Origin: Ustilago trichophora
Taxonomy: Eukaryota > Basidiomycota > Ustilaginomycetes > Ustilaginales > Ustilaginaceae
DNA: 64,000 nt
Assembly: GCA_900323505.1 (NCBI GenBank)
Contig: OOIN01000016.1
Span: forward strand, 434,001-498,000
Direction: 5' to 3'
This document shows positions 38,275 to 48,918 of the stretch, one piece after another. The notes under the pieces are model-generated. The model ran no database searches, was not told where the DNA came from, and saw only the letters and a program-made list of their open reading frames with translations. The position numbers were made by a program, and so were the translations under genes. Position 1 is the stretch's first letter. Every line of letters begins with the position of its first letter.

Positions 38275-39870
38275 TCAGTTATCCTTGAGGAACTTTGCCG
38301 AGGGACCTTTTCCTACCAGCTTACTGATGCTCAGATGGAACTTTGGCTCTCCGACCAGTCTTCCCGATTTGTCCACTTTACCTTCTCGGCTCCAGAATCC
38401 CCAGCCGAAAGTGACAAAGAAGAAGTAGTACAACCTGTTGATGCGGAAGAACAAGAACGACACCAACCAGATGCACAACTCCATGTAGGTGAAAAAGTCG
38501 AGCTGTCCACCGGGGGCTCGGTCCTTGATAAATCGGATCAGGTCGACCCAGAGGCGCATGTCGCGAGGTTTGGGTCGGGTCGATTTGTCCATGAGGAAGA
38601 GCATGAGTGTGCGTGCCATGATACCAATGTGAATATGACCGACCGTTCCCACGGCGTTGCGGAAGGTAGCGTTTGTGCAGAGCACGGAACAGTCTTCAAT
38701 GGGGAAGACTTGGAGATACATGTTGGGCCTGACGTAGTCTTCGGGGAAAAGATCTTGGGGGAGGAAATCGATCGAGGGCACCTCAAAGCCAGTGGCGACG
38801 ACGATGATGTCTGCGTCAAAGTGGGTCTTCTTACCATCAGTACCCTTTTTCTGACCACGCTTGCGAAGGTTGAACACAATCCCAGATTCGTCGAGGTCAA
38901 CAACGTCGCCGCGCTGGTAGTCGGCTTCTCCGTGACGGATGTGACGTAAGGCAGAGGTGTTGACGATGGGCGTGCCGGTGTAGAAGCCTTGAGTGGGGGC
39001 CATTTTCTCTTCAAGGTCGCGGTAGTGCAGCTTCTTGAGCAGGAATTCAGGGACGAAGGAGAGCCAGGTCTCTCGTCCCAAGGGCTGCAGTGCAAGGGCG
39101 CAGTTAATGATTGTGTTGCGCGGAATGATCCACTTGTCGCTGCGGGCGAGGATGGTAGGGCGGTCAGCACCCTGCGCAACCGCCAGCTCAAGCGCCTCGA
39201 TACCACTAGCACCTCCTCCAACGATCAACACCTTCTTACCCTTGCAGTCCAGTCCATCGAGCTGCGACGAGTGAACGATCTTACCCTTGAACTTTTCTTC
39301 TCCGGGCAAATCCATCTTCTTCGGCTTACCGCAGGTACCAGTAGTGACAACCACGCCATCGAACACTTCATCCTCGTTGCCGTTGATCACCCATCGAGCA
39401 TGTCCGTGCTCATGCGGGTCGGTGGACGAAGAATGCCTGGTCACTTTCTCGACCTTGACGCCGAGTCGAGTGCGCTTATCCAAATCGTACATCTTCCAAA
39501 TCTTCTTTGTGTTTTTGAGGATCTCATCTCGGTGTGGGTAGCCCTGGGTCCACTTGACAGCGGGGTGGAAGCGGTACATGATGGAGCTGATCTGTAGTCC
39601 TGAGGTAGAGTTGACGCGAGACCAAATACCACCGATCTCTTCGGCTTGGTCAAAGATGGTCACCTCGAAACCATGTCCGATGAGATGGGAAGCGGTGGAA
39701 ATACCGGTGATGCCGGCGCCAATGACAGCAACATGGCCGAGAGGCTTTTGCTTGGCTTGCTGCTCGGGAAGCTTGGGTGCAAAGGCGTAGGCGATCAGGA
39801 TCTGGATCCATTGATAGATGTAGCTGACGATGGCGGATAGGCCAAAGTTGCCGACGGTAGTGACCGCCAT
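38275..39870 (-). CDS. Flavin-containing monooxygenase (FMO/Baeyer-Villiger-like)
   Basis: The protein has 531 residues. The FAD-binding motif is VIGAGITGISTASHL near residue 50, followed by the acidic end of the fold (VTIFDQAEEIGGIW). The FMO fingerprint FKGKIVHSSQLD is followed by the NADPH-binding motif VLIVGGGASGIEALEL. The C-terminal ~80 residues include hydrophobic stretches (CIWLVSFLFFRINRLYYFFFVTFG) that may anchor the protein to the ER. Enzymes of this group oxygenate soft nucleophiles or convert ketones to esters using NADPH and oxygen. The substrate is unknown, and no biosynthetic partner genes are adjacent. The gene is intron-free with start ATG 39870. Confidence 0.88.
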   Translation of the reverse strand: MAVTTVGNFGLSAIVSYIYQWIQILIAYAFAPKLPEQQAKQKPLGHVAVIGAGITGISTASHLIGHGFEVTIFDQAEEIGGIWSRVNSTSGLQISSIMYRFHPAVKWTQGYPHRDEILKNTKKIWKMYDLDKRTRLGVKVEKVTRHSSSTDPHEHGHARWVINGNEDEVFDGVVVTTGTCGKPKKMDLPGEEKFKGKIVHSSQLDGLDCKGKKVLIVGGGASGIEALELAVAQGADRPTILARSDKWIIPRNTIINCALALQPLGRETWLSFVPEFLLKKLHYRDLEEKMAPTQGFYTGTPIVNTSALRHIRHGEADYQRGDVVDLDESGIVFNLRKRGQKKGTDGKKTHFDADIIVVATGFEVPSIDFLPQDLFPEDYVRPNMYLQVFPIEDCSVLCTNATFRNAVGTVGHIHIGIMARTLMLFLMDKSTRPKPRDMRLWVDLIRFIKDRAPGGQLDFFTYMELCIWLVSFLFFRINRLYYFFFVTFGWGFWSREGKVDKSGRLVGEPKFHLSISKLVGKGPSAKFLKDN

Positions 39871-40984
39871 GTTGGAGAGGATAGCGACGGGATGGGTTGG
39901 GGAGCAGCGCTGTGATGGGGTGAAGGGAAGGTGCGAGCAGCCGGATCAGGGACGAAGAAAGGTGAATGAGAGAGGGAGTGTGACAGGGAGAGGGTTCAAA
40001 AGTACGCTGGCACGCTCCGCCAACTGAAGGGAAAAGGACCAGGAATAGAAGCTTGAGTCCAACACACAGCAGAAGTGAAGCAGATAGCAACGGAGAAACT
40101 CTCCGACGCAAGCCACTTACTGTACGAGCAATCGATCCTTCGATAGGTTGTTCATGCGAATCTTATCACGCGCTAGTCTCCACTGCCCTCGCTCTGCCGA
40201 GTGCCTTCTTTCGGGTCAGCTCCATTCAAAACCACTCAACAGGGATCGTGAGAAAGTTATGTTTCTTCGCAAGAACCACCATTCCAATCGGAACGCTGCC
40301 GAAGTGTTGAGAAAGTGTCAGCACAACAGGAATTGAAGCAGGGTTGTGTGTGTGAATGCTAAGCAAAAGCGCGAGATGCAGGAAAAAAGGGACTGTCATG
40401 CCTCCACTCCAGCACACGTTGCTCAGAAATGACCTCAGTGTGCGTTGTTGCTATGGAGCGCATAGGAGGAGAATCGGCGTCTTGCACTTGCCTTTAGGTT
40501 GTCTGTCTTTCCCTTTTTTTTTCTGGTATCTTTTCCGAGCCACTTTTTTTGTTTTTGCAATTTTCCCCGATTCAGGAGTTCAATCCTGCTTTCGACTAAC
40601 AATCCATCGCCTTCTCCGCCATCCTTCAACTCGGCCCCTAAAGACTCCAGCGGCAAGACGGTACCGAATACTCAGTATGGCACATTTCGGACACGTACGG
40701 CTGAGGCGACTTTCCTTTGATACAGCTGACATTGCAAGGGACCATTCCCTGTTTTTGGACCGTGATGAAAACATATATAGTGTGTATGGTGAGACTGTAT
40801 CGGTGACCCAGGATGAGCGAGCAAAATGTGGTATATGAACAGGGCGAAAGAGCGGAAAAATTTGAGCGAGCTGGCAGACAAGCTAGCTCTGCTCCTGTGA
40901 AATGTGAGCAAGGAAGCAAAGCAATCGATCTATACAATGTATGCGATCTAGATCTACGCAAACCATGTATGGGGGGTTTAGCGC
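39871..40984. other. Intergenic; no gene recognised
   Basis: This 1.1-kb region lies between the monooxygenase start and the permease stop, both on the minus strand. It contains T-rich tracts around 40505-40555 and AT-rich sequence around 40770. No coding or RNA feature is recognised. Confidence 0.5.
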
Positions 40985-42649
40985 TTAGTGGTGGATGCCC
41001 TCCTCGTCACGAGAAATGACACCGAGCTTCTCCTGCTGCTCGGGCGTGAGCGTGCTGCGAGGGCCACTGTAGTGCCTGTGGGCGAAGACAACAAACCAGA
41101 CGGTGGCGAGCAAGAGAACACCGGCCATGATGACCCACGAGTAGTTGAAGTTGATCGCAGTGATAGGTTGGACGGTGGGGATCGAGAGGACGACGCATTC
41201 GAACATGGTCCAAAGAATGGCGATACCGTTGACAGTCTTGCCGAGCCAGCCGCGACCGAGCGAGAACGGTCCGGGCTTGTACTGGACGTCGGGGTGGTCC
41301 CAGTAGATCCATCGAGCGACAATGGGCACCAGGTAACTGCTGTCCATACCGAGAGCGGCAAGAGCAAAGATGGCGGTGACGGCGGTGTACGAGGCGAACG
41401 AGAGACAGCCGAGAGCCATGCAGGGGATGACGACGAGCCAGACGGCATTGACGGTGGTACCGGTGCGCTTGTTGACCCTGGCAAAGAAGCTGGGGAGGGC
41501 ATTGTCTCGTGCAAAGGCGTAGAACGAACGAGCGTTGGCCTGGAGGGCAGTGGTGACGACGAAGAAGGCAACCGAGCAGACGAAGGGCCAGATGACAAGG
41601 AATCCGACCTTACCAGCTCGCAGGTAGAGAATCTGAGCAAAAGCAAGTCCTCCTGGCCAGGTCAAGATGTCCTGAGTGGCAACGTCACCGCTGACGAGAA
41701 CCATGACAATGTTGAGAACCCAACCGACAGCACCGGTACCGGCAACGGCAACAACGATGGCGACTGGAGCGGCGATGGCAGCGCGCGAGACCTCCTCGGA
41801 AATGTGGGCAGTGGCATCGTAGTCAGTCATGACGAACTGAACGCAGTAGAGACCAAAGAGGAAGGCAAGTCCGTTGCTGCTCCAGCCGCTCCCGTTGGCA
41901 ACGTCGGTGAAGGTGTACGAGGCCGAGTGCATCTGATCGAGAGGCGTCTTGGCGAGGACGACAATGATGATGATGAAAGTGATACCGAGGTTGACAATCA
42001 CGTACGACGACGTGAGGCGCGCCAGAGTCTTGATACCGAAGCAGTTGATGACACCGTGGAGGGCGAGCAGAGCAATGTAGAGACCGACAGTGGCACCCGT
42101 CGTAGCGACGTAGCGACCGTTGGTGATGACGTAGGCCCACGCAAAGATCATCTGCGAGAGACCGTACTCGGTACCGGCGATACCAGCGATCTGACCGGTG
42201 AAGTTGAGCCATCCGGTGAGCCAAGCGACAAAGGCACGCTGGTTACGGGGGACGAGGAGGCCCGAAGCCGAGTAGAGACCACCGGCAGAGGGATAAGCCG
42301 ACACAAGCTCAGCGATCGAGAGACCGAGGGTCATGTTGAAGCAAGAGCCGATGAACCATGTCCACACGGTCGAAGCGGGACCGCCGAGAGTGAAAGGGCT
42401 GTTGAAAGTGGTAGCGACCGAGGAGACGAGACCCATGATGGCAAAGGCGTAGGAGATGGTCGAGAAGCTCTTGAACTCTCGAGCAAACTCGGACTTGTGA
42501 CCCATTCGAGCAGCGAGCATGGCATCGTCGTCGTTGACCAGCTCGGCAGGCTGGTGGCTGACACGAGCGCCATTCTCGTTGGCAGAGGTGACAGGCACCT
42601 TTTCGGCCTTGACGTCGCCGGAGGACTTGGATGATATCGAAGCCGGCAT
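40985..42649 (-). CDS. Amino acid/choline-type permease (APC superfamily), second copy
   Basis: The protein has 554 residues. After a ~50-residue hydrophilic N-terminus the core begins FAREFKSFSTISYAFAIMGL, followed by LSIAELVSAYPSAGGLYSAS and GWLNFTGQIAGIAGTEYGLSQM. About twelve membrane helices can be counted. This is the fungal amino acid/choline/GABA transporter group of APC permeases, the same group as the gene at 22367-23995, but the two differ strongly and are not a recent duplication. The C-terminus is hydrophilic and ends EEGIHH. The substrate cannot be deduced. The codons are almost all C- or G-ending, which also leaves an open antisense frame across nearly the whole gene. Confidence 0.88.
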   Translation of the reverse strand: MPASISSKSSGDVKAEKVPVTSANENGARVSHQPAELVNDDDAMLAARMGHKSEFAREFKSFSTISYAFAIMGLVSSVATTFNSPFTLGGPASTVWTWFIGSCFNMTLGLSIAELVSAYPSAGGLYSASGLLVPRNQRAFVAWLTGWLNFTGQIAGIAGTEYGLSQMIFAWAYVITNGRYVATTGATVGLYIALLALHGVINCFGIKTLARLTSSYVIVNLGITFIIIIVVLAKTPLDQMHSASYTFTDVANGSGWSSNGLAFLFGLYCVQFVMTDYDATAHISEEVSRAAIAAPVAIVVAVAGTGAVGWVLNIVMVLVSGDVATQDILTWPGGLAFAQILYLRAGKVGFLVIWPFVCSVAFFVVTTALQANARSFYAFARDNALPSFFARVNKRTGTTVNAVWLVVIPCMALGCLSFASYTAVTAIFALAALGMDSSYLVPIVARWIYWDHPDVQYKPGPFSLGRGWLGKTVNGIAILWTMFECVVLSIPTVQPITAINFNYSWVIMAGVLLLATVWFVVFAHRHYSGPRSTLTPEQQEKLGVISRDEEGIHH

Positions 42650-45600
42650 GCTGCTAAGTGTGATGCGTTGGTGTGCTTGACTTGAGCCTGTGTGAAGGTG
42701 GGAGGGACAGACAGACAGGCAGGAAGGTGGAGGACCGTAGATGTGGAAACAAGGTTAGCGAAATGAAATGATGGTGAGCATGGGCGATGGACCGGAACGT
42801 TGATGGAGGGGAAGGGTGGTGGGCAGGGTCCAAGCGGGATGTGGGGTATGGGAGGGTGTTAAGTATGAAGATCGAGTCCGCAGGGGAGGTAGTACAAGGA
42901 GCGACAAAAGTCCCTGATCAGATGGGCAGGTCAAGCATGAATGGACAACAAGAACACTAGGGCTGATGAAGGACGAGGGAACCGAGGGAAGTGGGACGAT
43001 GAACAAGAATGAAGCCGATCATGAACAGACTGGAAATGAGGGTGCGACCCCAGCCTGCAAGCGGGGCAGCCAACTCAGGTGATGGCAACCCTCGAGCAGA
43101 CGCTATCAAGGCCGAGCGGCTAGTGCAGGCATGATGACGCTCTGATGCTGAAGGCGGAGCTCACATCGAGGAGAATTGGAGCCGACCGATCAGCGGACCA
43201 CGATGCGGAGTGTTTCGGAGCATGCATGCACCGCTCGTGTGACAATGAGTTGTGAGAGGACAAGCGAAAGCCGCCTTAGACTGTCAGGAGATGCGAAACA
43301 TCTGCACCCAAATGCCCGCAAGGGATGCCAAGAAGAAGACCGAAAGCAGATAGATGAAGCAAAGGCAAACCGAACATGCGGGCATATTTGGCGCACAGAG
43401 GCACAGGCGACCAGTCTTGTGGAAAACAAACAAGAGGGAAGGGGGAGACAGGAAGACCACGGGACTGGGACAGGAACAGGCAACTGGGAGCAGGAGGAGG
43501 AGAAGTTGTGCCATGGCTCAACTCGCGAAAACTTTTTTTTTTTGGTTGGTTCGGTGAGTGAATTTTGCCGCGGTCCAACTCTCGTAAAATCTGCTCTGTC
43601 GCCACTTCCCAAGCCGGAGTGCAATATGAACGGAACCAGGTCATATACCGGAACCCAATGCAGGCAGGCGAATGGGCGAGACCTGTCAAAAGCAGCAGCA
43701 GCAGCGTCATGACCGGCTTCTCCCCGCTTACCCCGCACTGGTAATCTAATCCAGACAGACGCAAGACCCTGCCGACCATCAGCTGGATGTGCAGCGCAGA
43801 CAGCAGAGATATGAGATTCTTGCGCCTGGCCTCTCGGAACGAGCAGCAGCAGCAGCAGACAAGAAACGCATTGCAGTCGCTAGCCGCCCGTGAGTGCTGG
43901 ATGCACCGTTTGATACGGATTTACCCACATGTCCATCCCAGCTGTGCAGAGCCGCCCTTGGTCCGATCTGACGAAAGCGGAACAGAGATATTGGAAACAA
44001 GCTCCTTGCTGAATCTGAGGGCCGAACGAGAAGAGTCACATCGACGGCACGATTTGGTGCCAAACTTACCTGTCAGAGATTAGATAGCAGATCTGCTGCA
44101 CTGTGGAGCGTGTACCGCTTGATGCTTTGAATACGCTGGGTTCCTTGAAGCGAAAAACGAGGTTGGTCGTGGTCAATTGTGGGAACTGGCGAGAGATGGT
44201 GGGGAATGAGATGATGGAGCGGATGATGGGCAGACGACGGGATATTTGAAGAGAGACAGAGAGAGACGGTCTGGAGTCCGGTCGCGGGGGGTTACAGCGA
44301 AGCTTTCGGGAGAGGGGAAGTGAGGATGTGTGTGAGTGCGATGAAGTCGAAAGAGACGGGGACGCGATCACTCGCTGGAACAGTAAGAAACTTGGCTGCC
44401 AGTGCTGTGCGCTGCGTCGAGTTGAAGGCTTGGGATTGGCTGAGGGAGGAATGGTCTGCAGCAGCAGCAGCAGCAGCAGCGAATGCGATCTGGGTTATCC
44501 AAGATGAAGGCAGTAGCACCCTATACAACCGCCGCGACACTTTTTTTTTCTCTTCTCTTTCTGGTTCGCTCTTTTGCGCCCTCGCGCTGCACGTCGCTTC
44601 CTTGCGAGAATTTTCATGCATTCGAGCAGTCTTGTTCTTGTTTACTCGAGTGGCACACTCACGAAGTGCAGAGCGAGAAAAAATGCGGCTTCAGATCGCG
44701 GTGAAAAGGTCCAAAGTTCGAAAACTTTGTCTTTTTCACAAATTTTGCGGTGTTAACTTTTTTTTTCCACTTCTCGCTTTCGTTCGCCGACACTTTTCTC
44801 ACTCTCTAGGTTCGGGATCCATTTGACCCGCTCGACTCGATCGAGGCAAACAGAGTGTGCAAACAAAGTCAGGCACGAGCCTGTAAAGTCTTCGACCAAG
44901 TCAGCAAAGACCCTGTTGCTTAACAAAAGGGGGTTTGGTCCCTCGAGTCTGTTTTGAGTTCGCTTTGTCACCAAAGATCTGCTCCACGATGACCACAAAA
45001 CGAATCTCGCTTCTTTGATAGTGTCTCGACCAATTCCTGTGCTGGTCAAGGCCATGCTACGAATCGTTCTCTAGCAGTCTGAGTGAGGTCGACCAACGAA
45101 GGAAGCCGAATGGTCTGTCATGTTGTTTTACACAATGCGGCGGACCTGCAGTAGGAAAGCACACTTTCATGTCCCGTGTGCGAAAGAAAGCATTCCAGCA
45201 TCCGCTCGGTGCACCTTCAAGCATTACCTTTGCCTCAATACTCTTGTTCAACCTTCGCCATTTTCACTTTGCGATGCAGCTCTGAAAAGCATGAGCCACG
45301 CACATCTGTGCTGCATACTTCGACCCATGCACAACCTCAGGTCTCGCGGAGCATAGAAAGCGGCAGGACCTATTGTGAAATGCACCCTTCGTTTGTAACC
45401 CTGTGATTGGGACCGCCGAGGTCGATAGCAAGGCAAATCAGCCTTTCTATTGAGCGCTGCTTTGGGACGGTGATAGTGCCTCCTGGCGGGCTTCTCTTTT
45501 TGCCCCGTGTTTGGGCTCCGTGATAAGGGAAGGCAAAAGTGGCGGGCTGTACAGTATGTACACACAGTACCACGAGGCAGCTGCCCGTGTCCCACGCGGC

Positions 45601-46512
45601 CATCTCGCTTCGCCCTCGAAATCTTTGATTTTTGAAATTGAAAAGGCATTTCTGCCGAAGACGCTGACAGGTGATAGCTAGTTGCACAACCGCTGGGCCG
45701 AGAGATCAAGCCCCACGGTTGACACAAGAGTGCAAAGGCCGGACTTGCCGCTGTTGGTTGCCGTGTCGAAAGATGTTTGTGGGCCGCTTGTCCCGGTCAC
45801 TTTCCCTTTCCCGCTCTTTTCTCTCGCCTGTGAACCAATCACGATGGCCTTGGGCGTTTCAAGAAAGAAAGGAGGGGATTTGCGAGTGGACAGGGTCATA
45901 CGAGACTCTCACACCGAATCGAATGCAAGTGCATCGCAGTGGTCCGAGCAGGTACAGTAGATCTCAGTTTTGCATCTTGTTCAGGGTCCGCGTTTCGCAC
46001 AAGCGTGTCACACTCAGATAAGAGCTCTCGCCGTGGAAGAAGTCAAGTGAGGAATTTCCCTACATCGTAAAGCAGGTACAAACAATGGCCCTCGTCTGCG
46101 TTGATTGGCGTGCGCAAACATCATGTACCACCCCTTATGTTGTCCATGCATCAGAGGCGACGTCTCAGTGTGACACTCACAGGTGCAAAATGACATGCCG
46201 ACTGTATTCGGTCGGATGACATCGGACCAGCCATGGAAGAACGAATCACAAGCCTGGCTTCGCTCGTCACAGACCGCAGTCTTCGTCCCTCTTGTGCTCG
46301 CTGTTTCATCGGGGTCATCCGACCGTTGGAAGGGTGAGAAGCTCTCTCCGAGTATGGAAAGCCGCTCACGCATCGGCTTGTCCGATCCACTCTCAATCCA
46401 GCGTGACTGTAGTCCACGATCCACACCAAGTTCGGATCAGCCGACACAACCAGATCTTCCGACTCACAAGGTGAATGGTAATAGTATTGAGCATTTCTGA
46501 ATCATACAACTC
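42650..46512. other. 3.9-kb stretch without a recognised gene
   Basis: The stretch lies between the permease start and the Trm11 stop. I read the longer ORFs on both strands and found no domain, signal peptide plus cysteine pattern, or clear exon set. Visible features are CAG/CTG runs (43694-43708, 43843-43858 and 44458-44480), poly-T tracts (near 43536, 44540 and 44759) and purine-rich sequence just upstream of the permease. It may hold a long promoter, a non-coding RNA, or a small multi-exon gene that I missed. Confidence 0.4.
44458..44480. repeat. CAG trinucleotide run
   Basis: About seven CAG units occur here, the longest of three CAG runs within 800 bp of apparently non-coding sequence. 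Confidence 0.6.
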
Positions 46513-48363
46513 CTACTGTGCCGCCCTTTGAACGCGCGGCAGATAGTATCGATTACGGAACTCGAGCGGGTCGCGGTCGGCTTTGTAGATTCCACGCTCG
46601 TCTTTATTCTTGCCCAACTCGCCCATCCTCTGTTCCAGCTCACGCAGACCTTCGTCGTCCACGTCGTTCTCGGGCGACACCTTCTCCATCGTAATGAGCC
46701 AACGACCCCATCGTCCAAAGTCCTGCAGAGAGTAGTGGATCATACGCATGCGTCCTTCACCCGCTTTGCGTCGGTGCTGCGGCAGATCGATGCTCACTGA
46801 CCTCTCGATGGCGGCAGAGGACTTGGTGTAGCTTGCCTCGCCGTCTTTCTCCTCGTCCTCTTCGGGGTCAATCATTGATGGCAGCCAGAACACGAGTCGC
46901 CCACCGTCGCACAGCAGGCTGTAGGCATAGTCGAGCAGATCGTTGACCAGGTCTTCGAGATGGTAGGGTCGGGTAGGCGGAATGTAGTCGGAGCGTTCGT
47001 GAGACCAACAGCCTTGACCAGGGCCAAGACCGTCTGGCATCCAATACGCCTCGGTCCTCTGCTTCTCCGGGTCTCGCTTGCCGAGTCGCTTGGCACCAGC
47101 TCGAACACCGTAAGGAGGATCCGCGACGATGCCGTCCACCACACCTGTCGGTCGCTTGTCAGTCTGCGTCGATCGCTTGTCATCGTTGACTGGGAAGAGG
47201 AGATCCTTGCGCCACGGGTTCTGAGTCATGTCGAACACCACGGTATCGAGAATGTGATCACGAACGCCATACTGTGTAGCACTCTTGACGATGCCCGTCT
47301 TGCTGTTCGAATCGCTGATGTTCTCCTTGCCACGCATTGGTCTGCCATCAATGTCGCTGCCGAATGCCATGGCACCAAACACAGCGCTTGCGTACAGCAT
47401 CGATCCGGTACCCGCAAAAGGATCGTAGATGAGCTTGCCTGGTCCTGCGAGAGCCATACTGGCCATCAAGAGACTCATCTCGGACTCCATCGAAGTGTTG
47501 CCAATATAGACACGCTTCTTGAGGTTGAGCTTCTCGATCAGATCCCTTGCCAGTCCTACCTGACCTTCCTGCGTTGGGTCGCTCGACTTCCTCGGTACAG
47601 CTGGCGCTGCCTTCTCCGAATGCAAGGGACCCGCCTTGACGTCGATGCGCCTGCCTAGGAAGATCTGCACCAGCCGAGGATCCTTGTCGCCGAGCTCCTC
47701 TCTTCCTTCCACCTTGTCGGTGTCTTTGCCCGCGCCGGGGAAATTATTGTGCTCATCACGCAGATGGCTCGGCCACAGCTCTTGCGCGACAAATTCCTCC
47801 ATGACACCCCATCGCATCGAAGGATTCTTGAGCTGAATGCGTCCCTTGAGGTCCATGTAGCTGAAGCTCTGGATGATGTCGATCTTGCGCTTGTCGCTGA
47901 TCGTATAGCTGTACGAGAACACGTGTGCCTTCCAAGAGGGACAGTCGGCTTCCTCTACGTAGGGCGTCCAGAGGGCTCGGCTGCTGTCTTCCTGATTGCG
48001 AGCATGGAGCTCCTCATAGCTGCCTCCGTGCGACCAGTGAGCCCAGATAGAGCGAAGCGAGACGCAACGTCGCAACAGGTTGACGGCTGCCTCATCGTTG
48101 GGCAGGTGAGCTAGCGCAAAGGGTCGACGAAGATCAGGTCGGTAGCTGGATGAGGAAGCTTCGTCTGTAGCGTCGTAAGCTTTGCGACTCTCTTCTAGCA
48201 CTGGCTTGGCGGGTGTAGGTACGAATGCGAAGGGAATTCGAAGGTACTCGGCTGCAGCGAGGAAGTCTGGCAGGCGGAATGCATGGTTGGACGTTGCAAA
48301 GTGGAGGATGTAAAGAGGTCCGATCGAGGCAGGATCCTCCACGGAGGGAAAGCACGTCACCAT
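46513..48363 (-). CDS. TRM11: tRNA (guanine-N2-)-methyltransferase catalytic subunit Trm11
   Basis: The protein has 616 residues from ATG 48363 (MVTCFPSVEDPASIG). The frame is open to 48477 with another ATG, but the family-like sequence begins with LYILHFATSNHAFRLPDFLAA, so the internal start is preferred. The Rossmann methyltransferase core has VYIGNTSMESEMSLLMA, DPFAGTGSMLYASAVFGA (about 310-340), and the catalytic DPPYG with Asp415 followed by VRAGAKRLG. These are the marks of Trm11/TRMT11, which with Trm112 makes m2G10 in tRNA. It is longer than the yeast and human proteins through Ser/Asp/Glu-rich insertions. It is divergent from the HTH-GNAT gene across about 0.55 kb. Confidence 0.9.
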   Translation of the reverse strand: MVTCFPSVEDPASIGPLYILHFATSNHAFRLPDFLAAAEYLRIPFAFVPTPAKPVLEESRKAYDATDEASSSSYRPDLRRPFALAHLPNDEAAVNLLRRCVSLRSIWAHWSHGGSYEELHARNQEDSSRALWTPYVEEADCPSWKAHVFSYSYTISDKRKIDIIQSFSYMDLKGRIQLKNPSMRWGVMEEFVAQELWPSHLRDEHNNFPGAGKDTDKVEGREELGDKDPRLVQIFLGRRIDVKAGPLHSEKAAPAVPRKSSDPTQEGQVGLARDLIEKLNLKKRVYIGNTSMESEMSLLMASMALAGPGKLIYDPFAGTGSMLYASAVFGAMAFGSDIDGRPMRGKENISDSNSKTGIVKSATQYGVRDHILDTVVFDMTQNPWRKDLLFPVNDDKRSTQTDKRPTGVVDGIVADPPYGVRAGAKRLGKRDPEKQRTEAYWMPDGLGPGQGCWSHERSDYIPPTRPYHLEDLVNDLLDYAYSLLCDGGRLVFWLPSMIDPEEDEEKDGEASYTKSSAAIERSVSIDLPQHRRKAGEGRMRMIHYSLQDFGRWGRWLITMEKVSPENDVDDEGLRELEQRMGELGKNKDERGIYKADRDPLEFRNRYYLPRVQRAAQ

Positions 48364-48918
48364 TGCGCTCCAACAGACGATCCGTCGATACGCCTTGTGA
48401 TTGTTATAGAGGATGAATGATGGAAAGCCAGGACAAATATGGTTGAGGATCGATTCTGTTGCTTGCGTCTCTGCCACAAGGAAAAGTGCTGAGAAGAAAC
48501 AGAGGAAAGGCCATAAAAAGAAAAAGTCACGGGAAATTCTCCGACAAAAACAGGTTCGGTTCCGAAGACGAGAAAGCTGGACCCTGATTTCAAGATTTGG
48601 CTCAGTTTTTCAACGTGTTGCAATCAAATGTCATTCAATTTTCGACATTGGCGCACGATACGCGCTACCATCTCACCTCCAACGAGACCACTTCGATCCT
48701 GTGACAGCCAAGACCCTGGCAAGCCGCCATACTCGACCAACACGATTCTGCAAGCATTACAGCTTCAGCGCTTCGGCAGACCTTCGTTGCCAGATTTGGG
48801 GCTGGCGTCGCTGCAGCTGTGACGACCGCGCAAAGTGTAGGAGCTTTCCGATTGTCGTTGCAGTAGTTCAAGACCACCCCTCTTCCTACAGCCGCCGTCG
48901 GGTGGGGTGACCGCCAGC
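48364..48918. other. Divergent promoter region, Trm11 and the HTH-GNAT gene
   Basis: This 555-bp region holds no recognised gene. The frames of both flanking genes extend a little way into it. Confidence 0.5.

Noticed and set aside
40988..42634. 548-codon open frame on the plus strand
   Set aside because: It is antisense to the permease. Its Asp/Gly/Glu-rich composition is the reverse reading of hydrophobic helices.
44320..44826. Frame with an alanine run from the CAG repeat
   Set aside because: It is low complexity with no domain; the repeat alone creates the apparent ORF.
42650..46512. tRNA genes in the large gap
   Set aside because: I looked for B-box (GGTTCGAAT-like) sequences paired with an A-box on both strands, by eye, and found none. 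A covariance-model scan would be needed to exclude them fully.
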